Shown: piece by piece, positions 42,343-51,195 of the stretch
How the letters are laid out: every line of letters begins with the position of its first letter
Numbering within the stretch: position 1 is the first letter of the stretch
DNA from: CAYSAQ01 sp964429235
GTDB taxonomy: Bacteria; Margulisbacteria; Riflemargulisbacteria; GWF2-35-9; DYQY01
DNA: 64,000 bases
Reading direction: 5' to 3'
Assembly (NCBI GenBank): GCA_964429235.1
Contig: CAYSAQ010000001.1
Coordinates: forward strand, 124,001 to 188,000
The notes under the pieces: model-generated
Database searches by the model: none
What the model was told of the DNA's origin: nothing
The model's input: only the letters and a program-made list of their open reading frames with translations
Program-made: the position numbers and the translations under genes

Positions 42343-43992
42343 CTACATCATTCCTGGCATTCCGCCCATTCCTGGAGGCATGCCACCACCTGGCATTCCA
42401 GGAGCTTCCTCTGCTGGTTCATCTGCTATTAAAACAGATGTCGTTAATAACATTGCAGCAATGCTTGATGCATTCTGAAGCGATGATCTAACTACCTTAA
42501 CTGGATCAACTACTCCAGCCTTAAATAAATCTTCATATATTTGAGTTAAAGCGTTAAATCCATTATTACCTTTTAATTCTTTAACTTTTTCAACAACTAC
42601 AGCACCTTCAAGTCCTGCATTAGTTGCAATAGTTCTAAGAGGAGTCTCTAATGCTCTTTTAACAATAGCTATACCCGTCTTTTCATCTTCATTTGTTGTA
42701 GATTGTTCTAATTTCTCAACAACAACAATAGCTCTAATAAGCGTAGTTCCTCCACCAGCAACTATACCTTCTTCAACAGCAGCTTTTGTTGCGGCTAATG
42801 CATCCTCTATTCTATGCTTCTTTTCCTTTAACTCTGTTTCAGTAGTAGCACCTGCTTTTATAACAGCAACTCCACCAGCAAGCTTAGCTAATCTCTCTTG
42901 AAGCTTCTCTTTATCATAAGTAGAATCTGATAATTCTAATTCTTTCTTGATTTGAGCTACTCTAGCCTTTATATCTGACGCAGAACCAACACCTTCAACA
43001 ATTGTTGTACTCTCTTTAGACACTGTTACTTTTTTAGCTCTACCTAACATCTCCACTTCAGCTGTTTCAAGATTATGACCAGCATCTTCAGAAATAACTA
43101 ATCCACCAGTAAGAATTGCAATATCTTGAAGCATAGCTTTTCTTCTGTCTCCAAAACCAGGAGCCTTAACAGCTACAACATTTAATGTTCCTCTAAGCTT
43201 ATTAAGAACAATAGTAGAAAGAGCTTCTCCTTCAAAATCTTCCGCAATAATAACAAGTGGTTTGCCCATATTCATTGTCTTCTCTAAAATAGGCAATAAA
43301 TCCTTAATAACGCTAATCTTTTTATCTGTAATAAGAATAAATGGATCTTCCATAATAGATTCCATTCTTTCAGCATCAGTAATCATATATGGAGAAACAT
43401 ATCCTTTATCAAACTGCATACCTTCTACAACATCTAAAGTAGTCTCAAATCCTTTTGATTCTTCAATAGTGATAACACCATCTTTGCCAACTTTATCCAT
43501 AGCCTCTGCAATAAGGTCACCAATCTCTTTGTCATTATTTGCTGAAATACAAGCAACTTGAGCAATAGCATCTGTCTTATCAACAGACTTACTACTTGAT
43601 GCAATATTTTCAACAGCAACTTTAATTGCTTTCTCGATACCTTTTTTTACAACCGAAGGATTCATTCCACGCTTAACGCTCTTTAGTCCTTCTTTAAAAA
43701 TCTCATATCCTAACACTGTTGAAGTTGTTGTTCCATCTCCAGCAATATCATTTGTCTTAGATGCAATTTCTTTTATAAGCTGAGCACCCATGTTTTCGAA
43801 AGGATCTGATAATTCAATCTCTTTTGCCACAGTTACGCCATCTTTAGTAATAGTAGGTGATCCCCATTTCTTATCAATTACTACATTATGTCCTCTTGGC
43901 CCTAAAGTTACCTTCACCGCATCATATACTTGTTTTGCTCCACTATCTAAACATTTCCAAGCTTCTTCATTATAAACTAATTGTTTACCCAT
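42343..43992 (-). CDS. groEL: Chaperonin GroEL
   Basis: 549 residues, standard. It has the ATP site DGTTTSTVLGYEI, the VKVTLGPRGHNVVIDKKWGSPTITKDGVTVAKEI N-terminal block, VVAVKAPGFGDRRKAMLQDIAILTGG and a C-terminal GGM-repeat tail (PGGGMPPGMGGMPGMM). It folds cytosolic proteins as a 14-mer with GroES, whose gene is 19 nt upstream. Nothing unusual; the tail is the typical flexible GGM type. Confidence 0.98.
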   Translation of the reverse strand: MGKQLVYNEEAWKCLDSGAKQVYDAVKVTLGPRGHNVVIDKKWGSPTITKDGVTVAKEIELSDPFENMGAQLIKEIASKTNDIAGDGTTTSTVLGYEIFKEGLKSVKRGMNPSVVKKGIEKAIKVAVENIASSSKSVDKTDAIAQVACISANNDKEIGDLIAEAMDKVGKDGVITIEESKGFETTLDVVEGMQFDKGYVSPYMITDAERMESIMEDPFILITDKKISVIKDLLPILEKTMNMGKPLVIIAEDFEGEALSTIVLNKLRGTLNVVAVKAPGFGDRRKAMLQDIAILTGGLVISEDAGHNLETAEVEMLGRAKKVTVSKESTTIVEGVGSASDIKARVAQIKKELELSDSTYDKEKLQERLAKLAGGVAVIKAGATTETELKEKKHRIEDALAATKAAVEEGIVAGGGTTLIRAIVVVEKLEQSTTNEDEKTGIAIVKRALETPLRTIATNAGLEGAVVVEKVKELKGNNGFNALTQIYEDLFKAGVVDPVKVVRSSLQNASSIAAMLLTTSVLIADEPAEEAPGMPGGGMPPGMGGMPGMM

Positions 43993-44011
43993 TAAATTTA
44001 TCTCCCTGTTT

Positions 44012-44293
44012 TTAGTATTTTGCTAAAATATCGGATTCGCCGATAATTAGTAATTCTTCGCCATCAAATTTGAATTTTGTTCCTGCATAACTAGAATAGA
44101 TAACAACGTCACCAACTTTAACATCCAGACCGATTACAGTACCATCGTCTGATCTTTTACCAGGCCCGACAGCAACTATCTTTCCTTCATTTGGTTTGTC
44201 TTGTGCAGAATCAGGAAGAACTATCCCTGACTTTGTTTTAACTTCTGCCTCGGTTTGCTTTATTATAACTCTATCTGCCAACGGTTTTAACAT
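44012..44293 (-). CDS. groES: Co-chaperonin GroES
   Basis: 93 residues, standard. It starts MLKPLADRVIIKQTEAEVKTKSGIVLPDSAQDKP (with a mobile loop at about 16-32), followed by VAVGPGKRSDDG, VKVGDVVIYSSYAGTKFKFDGEELLI. It caps the GroEL ring. AAGGAG is present before the ATG and a promoter lies about 60-90 nt upstream. No CIRCE repeat is visible; an unrelated inverted repeat sits in the leader. Confidence 0.98.
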   Translation of the reverse strand: MLKPLADRVIIKQTEAEVKTKSGIVLPDSAQDKPNEGKIVAVGPGKRSDDGTVIGLDVKVGDVVIYSSYAGTKFKFDGEELLIIGESDILAKY

Positions 44294-44315
44294 AAGATAT
44301 ACTCCTTATTTTTAT

Positions 44316-44340
44316 TACTAAACACTTAACTAATTTAGTA
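44316..44340 (-). promoter_or_regulatory. Inverted repeat in the groES leader (non-CIRCE)
   Basis: TACTAAA (44316-44322) and TTTAGTA (44334-44340) are exact inverted arms with an 11-nt spacer, between the promoter and the ribosome-binding site. It does not match the CIRCE consensus. It may be a heat-shock operator or a leader hairpin. Confidence 0.35.
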
Positions 44341-44356
44341 TTCTTTTCGGTAAAAT

Positions 44357-44385
44357 ATTCTATAACATGAGGCGTAAATAGACAA
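44357..44385 (-). promoter_or_regulatory. Sigma70-type promoter of groESL
   Basis: TTGTCT (44380-44385) and TAGAAT (44357-44362) on the minus strand are 17 nt apart, about 60 nt before the groES start. Confidence 0.5.
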
Positions 44386-44397
44386 GCTATATATATG

Positions 44398-44733
44398 CTA
44401 TTTGTCCTTTAATAGCTCTATTATTTCATCTAATTTTTCTTGAGTTTCTATATAAGAAGGACTACGTTTTATTCTAGTTCTTTCAGAAGCCTGAGGAAAC
44501 TTAACGAACCTCTCTAAAATAAACCCAAATATCCATACTCCAAAAAACATTGATGGAACAAATATTAAAACTAACTGATTAGTTCTAAATGGTAATAGTC
44601 CTTTTAATTGATCAGATGAAGCAATGACTAAAAGAGTAAAATTTAAAATAGATAAGAACTGAATGCCTTGGTCAAATCGATATTTTTGCTCAATAAAAAA
44701 ATCACGAACTCCAACAACTTTAGTTTTATCCAT
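44398..44733 (-). CDS. Small membrane protein of unknown function
   Basis: 111 residues from ATG at 44733, chosen because GGGAGG lies 6 nt upstream. It has two membrane helices (about 25-45, IQFLSILNFTLLVIAS; about 58-80, LVLIFVPSMFFGVWIFGFILE) and a charged C-terminal tail with a possible coiled coil (ETQEKLDEIIELLKDK). I recognise no family. It overlaps the end of the glycosyltransferase gene, so it belongs with the radical SAM and glycosyltransferase group; a role in that pathway is inferred only from position. Confidence 0.7.
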   Translation of the reverse strand: MDKTKVVGVRDFFIEQKYRFDQGIQFLSILNFTLLVIASSDQLKGLLPFRTNQLVLIFVPSMFFGVWIFGFILERFVKFPQASERTRIKRSPSYIETQEKLDEIIELLKDK

Positions 44734-45880
44734 GGCTAACCTCCCACAACTCATATAATTTTGTCATATTTTTTTCCCATGTATACTGTAACAATAATGA
44801 GAAATCATTAACATAATAAAAACTTTCCCCAAAATCTATACCATCTACATCTTTTGAACTTTGAAAATCTATTTTACTAAAACAATTTTTAACATATTCA
44901 GTTGTAACTACAGGAACATTACTAGCCAATGCTTCAAGTATTTTATTTGGCATTCCTGTCCCGATAGTTATTGGATAAACACCCAAATCTGCTCCTATTA
45001 AAAAATCGCTAATATTTTCGACAAAACCAGTAACAATAACAGAATCTCCATCATGATATTTCTGAATATTTACATCTGGGTCTTTTCCAATAATGAACAG
45101 TTGAGCGTTTGGCTTATTTTGTTTTATTATAGGAAATATCTCATCTACCAAAACTCTTACAGCTTGAACATTTGGAAAATATTGCATATTTCCATGAAAA
45201 ACAACTTTATACCTATCATTCCTGTTTTTCAATCCAACTGGCTTTATAGCTAGTTCTACTCCATTAGGATTAACAACAAATTGATCTAAACTTATATTTT
45301 TAGAAATTGCTGATCTATCCAAAGGAGCTACTACGCTATATTTTGAGAATATCGCAAGACAATGTTGCTCATACTTTTCACAAAGAAACGACTCTATACG
45401 ATAAACAAATGACAACAACAATGGAACTGTCTTAGACTTAATATTCATATTTAAAGATAATGCATCTATAAAATCGATAACTTTGTTATCAGCTTTCTTA
45501 AAGAAATTTAAATAAGCTGCCATTCTTATTGTTTGAACATGGACAACGTCAGGATTAAACTCAAGGATTATCTTTGCAACTGCTCTCCTCATAGCTTTTT
45601 GATTAAATAACCCTACCTGCAAAGGTTTCATTATAAGTAACGACATAATCATTCCAACTAATCCTTGGACTCTAGAAAACTTAACAGTTGTTATTTTGCA
45701 GCTAGCTCCTAACTCAGATATAAGTTGCTGCTTTTCCTTCTCTGATTTAACAAAAGTTATTAAATGTAAATCGATATCACCATGAATTCTCTTTAGTTGA
45801 TTGTAGGCAATAACTTGATCACCTTTAGTTACAGGAAAAGGTGAACGCGCTGTTAGGTACAACACTCGTTTTTTAGACAA
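44726..45880 (-). CDS. Group 1 glycosyltransferase (GT4-like, EpsH1-associated type)
   Basis: 384 residues from a TTG at 45880 with GGAG 8 nt upstream; a TTG 10 codons earlier is the other choice. It starts KKRVLYLTARSPFPVTKGDQVIAYNQL and has a C-terminal GT-B nucleotide-sugar site (VVFHGNMQYFPNVQAVRVL, VTGFVENISDFLIGADLGVYPITIGTGMPNKILEALASNVPVV). This resembles sugar transferases linked to exopolysaccharide systems. It overlaps the radical SAM gene upstream by 8 nt. Substrate unknown. Confidence 0.85.
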   Translation of the reverse strand: MSKKRVLYLTARSPFPVTKGDQVIAYNQLKRIHGDIDLHLITFVKSEKEKQQLISELGASCKITTVKFSRVQGLVGMIMSLLIMKPLQVGLFNQKAMRRAVAKIILEFNPDVVHVQTIRMAAYLNFFKKADNKVIDFIDALSLNMNIKSKTVPLLLSFVYRIESFLCEKYEQHCLAIFSKYSVVAPLDRSAISKNISLDQFVVNPNGVELAIKPVGLKNRNDRYKVVFHGNMQYFPNVQAVRVLVDEIFPIIKQNKPNAQLFIIGKDPDVNIQKYHDGDSVIVTGFVENISDFLIGADLGVYPITIGTGMPNKILEALASNVPVVTTEYVKNCFSKIDFQSSKDVDGIDFGESFYYVNDFSLLLQYTWEKNMTKLYELWEVSHG

Positions 45881-47318
45881 AGAGCTTTCTCCACAAAGCA
45901 ATAAATGCAATCTTGAAATCCATAAAGCTTCTAAAGAGTAAAACTTGTTTAATTACAAACCTTGGGTTTAAAAAAAACTTTAAATTATTCCAATAAACAA
46001 TTCGTTCAAGTTGTCTTTTGCTCAAATTAGGCAACGAAATAATGGCTTCTTTTTGAACATCAACAGGAGAATAATCCCCATTAACAAACAAACCCTGTTC
46101 TTTTGCAATATCATAGTACTCTGTGCCAGGGAAAGGCGCTGTGATAGACAGCATGATCTGGTCTACCTTTAACTCCTTTAACTCACTAATTGTCTTTTTA
46201 ATAGAATCCATTGTTTCTATAGGAGCCGCTCCAACAAGAATATTAATTTTGGTAGGCAATCCATAATGCTTCATTAACTTAATAGCATTTTTAGTCTGCT
46301 CAGCAGTAATGCCCTTATTAATAAACGTTAAAACATTATCATCTAATGACTCAACCCCAACATCTACATATTTACAGTTATTCTTTACTAATACTTTCAC
46401 AATATCTTCCGTAACAAAGTCAGCTCGTGACTGACAACCCCAAACAATATTATGAAATTTCAACCTCTCGGCTATTGGTTTTAATCTCTTTAAGCCAAAA
46501 AGGAAATTATCATCCTGAAAACTTATAGCCTTATATCCCTGTTCTGCTAGTAAATCAATCTCTTTTATTACATTCGCTACTGACCTCATTGCTACCGGTG
46601 GTTTGCATCCTCCATTGCCCTTCTTATATTCTAACTCTCTAGCAAAAGTTAAAGAACTAGGCACACAATAGATACATTTGCCTGGACAATTTCTCGTAGT
46701 CACCATAGGCGTATAAGGTTGTTTCTTTAATTTGGGATTTGAACTTTCTTTTATAAAATCAGTTATCAAATCTCTAGCAGGGAAAGGATAATTATCCAAA
46801 TCACCAACTAACGGACGACTGGAATTGTCAAATTTTTCACCCTTCAAGTAATAAGAAAGACCAAGAATATTAGACATTTCATTATCACCTGATAATGCAG
46901 ACAACAAATCAACAAAAGTTTCCTCTGGCTCACCTCTAAGTACGAAGGCAAATTCGTTTAATAAAAATTGTTCTGGGAACTGAGTAGGAGCAGGTCCTTG
47001 AAAAACAACTTTAGATTCTGGTCTTAATTCATTAATTATCGACATTGCCTTTAAATCATTTTTCACGCCTAAATTCACAGTCCAAATAGCATAAACATCG
47101 CTATTATCTTTAGATAAAAACTTCTCAAAATCACCCTTTGTCCATTTATTAAACACAGACTCTACATAACGAACTTCATGCCCCTTAGACCTAACATATG
47201 AAACTACTGCTAGCTCATATATATTTGGAACTGGATAAAGAGAATATGTGCATCCAGCAACTCTCTCTGTTGCTCTATTGCCTTCTAGTATAGGTGGTAC
47301 AAGGAATGTTATTTTCAT
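45873..47318 (-). CDS. B12-binding-type radical SAM protein
   Basis: 481 residues. An N-terminal Rossmann-like domain of the B12-binding type (about 30-140) lacks the DxHxxG cobalamin ligand motif. The radical SAM core has the cluster motif C211-x3-C215-x2-C218 (NCPGKCIYC), then ISFQDDNFLFG and VGVESLDDNVLTFINKG. Such proteins methylate, cyclise or otherwise modify lipids, sugars or antibiotics. Together with the glycosyltransferase and the small membrane protein it suggests modification of a glycolipid or surface polymer. Exact chemistry unknown. Confidence 0.9.
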   Translation of the reverse strand: MKITFLVPPILEGNRATERVAGCTYSLYPVPNIYELAVVSYVRSKGHEVRYVESVFNKWTKGDFEKFLSKDNSDVYAIWTVNLGVKNDLKAMSIINELRPESKVVFQGPAPTQFPEQFLLNEFAFVLRGEPEETFVDLLSALSGDNEMSNILGLSYYLKGEKFDNSSRPLVGDLDNYPFPARDLITDFIKESSNPKLKKQPYTPMVTTRNCPGKCIYCVPSSLTFARELEYKKGNGGCKPPVAMRSVANVIKEIDLLAEQGYKAISFQDDNFLFGLKRLKPIAERLKFHNIVWGCQSRADFVTEDIVKVLVKNNCKYVDVGVESLDDNVLTFINKGITAEQTKNAIKLMKHYGLPTKINILVGAAPIETMDSIKKTISELKELKVDQIMLSITAPFPGTEYYDIAKEQGLFVNGDYSPVDVQKEAIISLPNLSKRQLERIVYWNNLKFFLNPRFVIKQVLLFRSFMDFKIAFIALWRKLFV

Positions 47319-47389
47319 AAGATATGATTATGTCATAATTTATAACATTAAAAAAGTATTGAAATAATATTAGTACATATTACAAACAA

Positions 47390-47418
47390 TTGACTCAACA
47401 TATAGAATCGGCAATAAT
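47390..47418 (+). promoter_or_regulatory. Promoter placed for a leaderless mRNA (methyltransferase at 47427)
   Basis: TTGACT (47390-47395), 17 nt, AATAAT (47413-47418), 8 nt, ATG at 47427. No Shine-Dalgarno sequence is seen. Confidence 0.5.
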
Positions 47419-47426
47419 TATCATTA

Positions 47427-48125
47427 ATGACTGATATAAAAAAACTTAACGAAGACTACTACCTTAATTTCAAGGACAGAAAATCAAGAGATATTGACGC
47501 CAACTCAAAATATAACAATTTTGTTACATTAACAAATGGTTTAGTCTTTAAAAATATACTTGAAATAGGTGCCGGAGAAGGAGCATTTTTAGAAAAAGCA
47601 TCAAAATTAAATATAGAGTTGTATGGAATAGATATTTCTTCAGAAGCTAAGAAACTATGTGCAATGAGAAAAATACCTAATTTGAAAGAATATAATATTT
47701 ATGATGGCAACATAATACCTTATCAAAATAAAAAATTTGACATATGCGTGCTATCCCATGTTTTAGAACATGTTGAAAATGAAAGGGTACTCCTATATGA
47801 AGCCATTAGAGTCTCAAAAAAAATATTTATTGAAGTGCCTTGTGAGCTTAAATTTAGAATGAGAGATTTCGCTTTTTATAATAAATACACACATATCAAC
47901 TTTTATACCCCATTTTCTGTTAGACTTCTACTCGAATCAATAAACCTAAAAATAGAATCAATAAAGGTTATAAATTATGGACTAGATTATTACGTATCAA
48001 TCCACCAAAACAATTATATGAAAGGATTTATACATAAAAAATTAAAAGATATCATACTAAGAATAACTCCCAATTTTGCGCCATACTTGTTTACATATAA
48101 TTGCTGTATTTTATGCAAAAAATAA
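47427..48125 (+). CDS. Class I SAM-dependent methyltransferase (island gene)
   Basis: 232 residues with the SAM site ILEIGAGEGAFLEKASKL (about 44-61), an acidic residue in LYGIDISSEA and FDICVLSHVLEHVENERVLLYEAIRV at about 102-127, the Methyltransf_11 type. It is transcribed on the plus strand with the GT9 gene that overlaps its end, opposite to the rest of the island. Its substrate is probably a sugar of the surface glycan, inferred from neighbours. Confidence 0.85.
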   Translation: MTDIKKLNEDYYLNFKDRKSRDIDANSKYNNFVTLTNGLVFKNILEIGAGEGAFLEKASKLNIELYGIDISSEAKKLCAMRKIPNLKEYNIYDGNIIPYQNKKFDICVLSHVLEHVENERVLLYEAIRVSKKIFIEVPCELKFRMRDFAFYNKYTHINFYTPFSVRLLLESINLKIESIKVINYGLDYYVSIHQNNYMKGFIHKKLKDIILRITPNFAPYLFTYNCCILCKK

Positions 48126-49258
48126 TTCCATCAACAATCAACCTAGTTTATTTTTTATTTTACTATCTATTAGATTTTTTTTGTAAATCCAACACCTCAA
48201 AACCAAAGATATACTCCACAATAGTCATTGAACTTGCTGCGCTTGGAGATCTTACAATTAAGTTATCAAACTTAAAACAATTTATTGCAGACATAGATAA
48301 TACTTTGATTATTTGCTCTATTGAAAATGAAGAAATAATCAAGAAATCTATTGGTTGTCCTACTAAAGGTATTAATAAGTCAAAATACTTACGAAACCCA
48401 TTTTATAGAGTTATTACTAATAATAAATTATGCAAACTAAAGACAACAACAGCAATAAACTTTGCTTATACCCGATATATATTTGCTGATGATTGGGTTT
48501 GCAAAAAAATAAACGCAAAAAACAAAATTGGCGTACTTGGAGATTGCAGAACAAGAAACATATTTCCCATATCTAATAAATGGTATACAAAAATCATTAA
48601 CTGCGACCTTCATAATAAACATATAACTGAAATAAATAAGGATATTTTTTCATCTATATCTGGAATTTCTTCAGATGAAATTAATAATTTTAATCAAATT
48701 GATTTAAAAATTAAAAAAAATCTATTTAACTTTAAAAACTATATAATTGTATTCCCTGGTTCAGGAAATAATAAAAGAAACCTACCACACAAAAAATTAA
48801 CTGCTGTTTTAGAAAAAATACCTAAAGACATACAAATAATAATTGCAGGTTCCAAGAACGATATCCCAATATCCCAAAGTATCAACATGCAACTAGACAA
48901 CAAAACCACCATAGACCTAACAGGTAAAACCACCATAGAAGAAAGCATTTGGCTTATAAAAAACTCTAATACGCTAATCTGCAACGAATCGGCACCCCTT
49001 CACATTGCCGCGCTATACAACATAGAAACAATCTGCTTTCTAGGTGGTGGCCATTTTGGCTTATTTGCACCTTATCCAAAGCTTCTGTTCCCTAATGCCA
49101 ACTTCATATCAGCTAGTGAAATGACTTGTTTTAATTGTAATTGGCATTGTATATATAAGCACACACAAACATGGCCTTGCGTAGACAATATTTCTATTGA
49201 GAACTCAATAGAAACAATAATGAAGATAATTAATTCTAAATCTATTTCGACCCAATAA
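48113..49258 (+). CDS. GT9-family (heptosyltransferase-like) glycosyltransferase
   Basis: 381 residues from ATG at 48113, overlapping the upstream stop by 13 nt; no clear Shine-Dalgarno sequence. The N-terminus carries a hydrophobic stretch (IPSTINLVYFLFYYLLDFF) unusual for the family. Features of ADP-heptose transferases are VIELAALGDLTIKLSNLKQF, IVFPGSGNNKRNLPHKKL (about 203-220), TIDLTGKTTIEESIWLI and NESAPLHIAALYNIETICFLGGGH. A C-terminal cysteine group (CFNCNWHC) follows. With hldD it suggests heptose in the LPS core. Confidence 0.85.
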   Translation: MQKIIPSTINLVYFLFYYLLDFFCKSNTSKPKIYSTIVIELAALGDLTIKLSNLKQFIADIDNTLIICSIENEEIIKKSIGCPTKGINKSKYLRNPFYRVITNNKLCKLKTTTAINFAYTRYIFADDWVCKKINAKNKIGVLGDCRTRNIFPISNKWYTKIINCDLHNKHITEINKDIFSSISGISSDEINNFNQIDLKIKKNLFNFKNYIIVFPGSGNNKRNLPHKKLTAVLEKIPKDIQIIIAGSKNDIPISQSINMQLDNKTTIDLTGKTTIEESIWLIKNSNTLICNESAPLHIAALYNIETICFLGGGHFGLFAPYPKLLFPNANFISASEMTCFNCNWHCIYKHTQTWPCVDNISIENSIETIMKIINSKSISTQ

Positions 49259-49345
49259 TCAAAATAGCCATCACTATAATCTAATCATTCTTCTATATTA
49301 ACTTTAGATATTGAAATATTGATACAATCTAACTCGTTGTGAATG

Positions 49346-50443
49346 CTAAATTCTATTTAATAAAGCACTATACATATGTTTTGTATTAAGGGCTATATTA
49401 CCCCACGAAAAATGGCTAACGCTCTTTTTGCAATTATCTGACTCAATCTCTTCACTTAGAACAAGTAAATTTGAAATCTTTTCCGTTAACTCTTCCCATG
49501 TGTTTGTTTTAACAAGAAATCCATTATAAAAATCAACTATAATCTCTGAAGCTACTCCTACATCAAAAGAAACAACTGGGATACCTGATGCTAATGGTTC
49601 AATAATACATGAGCCCATTGTTTCTGAATCAGACACACATATTCCTAAATTCATATTTGATAAAATATCCGGTATCAAATAACGTGATACTCTACCAGGT
49701 AATTTCACATACTCAGATAGGTTATTATTTAAAACATAACTTTTTGTTTTCTCATACTCCACTCCTCTTCCAAAAAGCCACAAATTAATATCATGTTCCT
49801 TTATTAGTGAGGTCAACGACCTTATCAGCTTCATTTGATTCTTTCCTTTATGAAAATCAGCTAAACAAATCATATTTTTCTTTGCAGAATTATATCCAAA
49901 TTCTACAAGCATATTCCCAACAGGCATTGGATGAATATACTCTTCAAAATCAATACCCATAGGAAAAAAATAATGATTAATCTTATTTTTATTAAATAAA
50001 TTAAATTGTTGAAATTCAATATATGCCTTTTTTGACAAATAATGGAAAGTAACATCTTTAAACATATTACAATAAAAAGAATACAAGTTTGTATACAACA
50101 CTCGAATCTTTGATAAATGTCGAAAAGCATGAAAGGTAAGAATAATATCTAAATTTACCCTACTTGTTTTTCTATTAAAAACTAAATGAGAAAGTTGTTT
50201 GAAACCCTGACAGTGAATGATGTCTCCACTTTGGAATTTATAATATCTCAAATCCTCAACGCAGGATAATACTTCTATATCTATGCCTTCATCAGAAATC
50301 TTTTTTATCAAACCTTTCTCTTGCTCTTTATCTACTATAATAGCTTTAAACTTTACTCCATTATTTTTAAGAGCAATAGCCCACTGAGAAAAATATAAAG
50401 TTACACCACTATTCTTATCAAAAGCAACAAAATATATCACCAT
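49346..50443 (-). CDS. Group 1 glycosyltransferase (GT4-like)
   Basis: 365 residues with a GT-B fold: KNMICLADFHKGKNQMKLIRSL and VKLPGRVSRYLIPDILSNMNLGICVSDSETMGSCIIEPLASGIPVVSFDVGVASEIIVDFYNGFLV, the E-x7-E-type donor site at about 275-300. It transfers a sugar from a nucleotide donor in the cytoplasm. It overlaps the preceding GT2 gene by 7 nt and is the last minus-strand gene of the island. Sugar and linkage are unknown. Confidence 0.88.
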   Translation of the reverse strand: MVIYFVAFDKNSGVTLYFSQWAIALKNNGVKFKAIIVDKEQEKGLIKKISDEGIDIEVLSCVEDLRYYKFQSGDIIHCQGFKQLSHLVFNRKTSRVNLDIILTFHAFRHLSKIRVLYTNLYSFYCNMFKDVTFHYLSKKAYIEFQQFNLFNKNKINHYFFPMGIDFEEYIHPMPVGNMLVEFGYNSAKKNMICLADFHKGKNQMKLIRSLTSLIKEHDINLWLFGRGVEYEKTKSYVLNNNLSEYVKLPGRVSRYLIPDILSNMNLGICVSDSETMGSCIIEPLASGIPVVSFDVGVASEIIVDFYNGFLVKTNTWEELTEKISNLLVLSEEIESDNCKKSVSHFSWGNIALNTKHMYSALLNRI

Positions 50444-51186
50444 TTACTCCCTTTTATCATCAACTTAATAGGCATAATCACAATCCTATACCAAAGTGCT
50501 ACTAAAACACCAACAAAACCATAATATTTAAATATTATACTATACTTATCTTTTCTTTTTTGATAACTAACAGGCTCAGAAATTCCTCCACCCTCATAAT
50601 CAGAAATCACTGTTGATGTTGATTGGAAAAAGTTCCGACCATAACGCTTCAAAACTTTAACTAATATCTCGTAATCCGCAAATATTTTATAATTCAAGTC
50701 ATAAACTAAGTCATCTTTTAATATGCCTTTATTAAAAAAAATCGACTGGTGACAAGCAATCATTTCTCCATAATATATATAATGAAATGGCCGAATACTT
50801 TCGAACACTCCTTGGCAATAGTTTGCCCCATAAAAAATCGCCTTCGTTTCATCAACCTCTTTGTTAAATCTATTTAATACTTGGGGATTATAAAGCGTAT
50901 CTCCTGTATTTAAAAATAGAAGCCACTCGCCATTAGAAATCTTGATGCCTTTATTCATAGCATCATAGATTCCTTCATCAGCCTCACTTATAAATCTATA
51001 ACTAAAACCTTTTCTGGAAAACTCTGACTCATATCTCTTTATAACTTCGACTGTATTATCTTTTGAATTCCCGTCAATAATAATATACTCAAAACTTTTA
51101 AATTCCTGAGACAATACCGATAAGATTGTTTTTTCAATGACATCCTGAGCATTATAAGAAATTGTTATTATTGTTACTTTACTCAT
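50437..51186 (-). CDS. GT2-family glycosyltransferase
   Basis: 249 residues. The GT-A core starts VTIITISYNAQDVIEKTILSVLSQ, has YIIIDGNSKDNTVEVIKRY and the metal-site region NGEWLLFLNTGDTLYNPQ, where NTGD takes the place of DxD. The last 25 residues (YYGFVGVLVALWYRIVIMPIKLM) look like a membrane-associated helix. Many WcaA-like colanic/O-antigen enzymes look like this. It lies between a methyltransferase and a GT4 in the same transcript. Confidence 0.87.
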   Translation of the reverse strand: MSKVTIITISYNAQDVIEKTILSVLSQEFKSFEYIIIDGNSKDNTVEVIKRYESEFSRKGFSYRFISEADEGIYDAMNKGIKISNGEWLLFLNTGDTLYNPQVLNRFNKEVDETKAIFYGANYCQGVFESIRPFHYIYYGEMIACHQSIFFNKGILKDDLVYDLNYKIFADYEILVKVLKRYGRNFFQSTSTVISDYEGGGISEPVSYQKRKDKYSIIFKYYGFVGVLVALWYRIVIMPIKLMIKGSKW

Positions 51187-51195
51187 ATTCCAATG

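Noticed and set aside
42264..42491. Plus-strand frame antisense to the groEL end and terminator
   Set aside because: It covers a terminator and the groEL GGM tail; no ribosome-binding site or family resemblance.
44294..44397. CIRCE element ahead of groESL
   Set aside because: Neither half of the consensus is present; only an unrelated inverted repeat.
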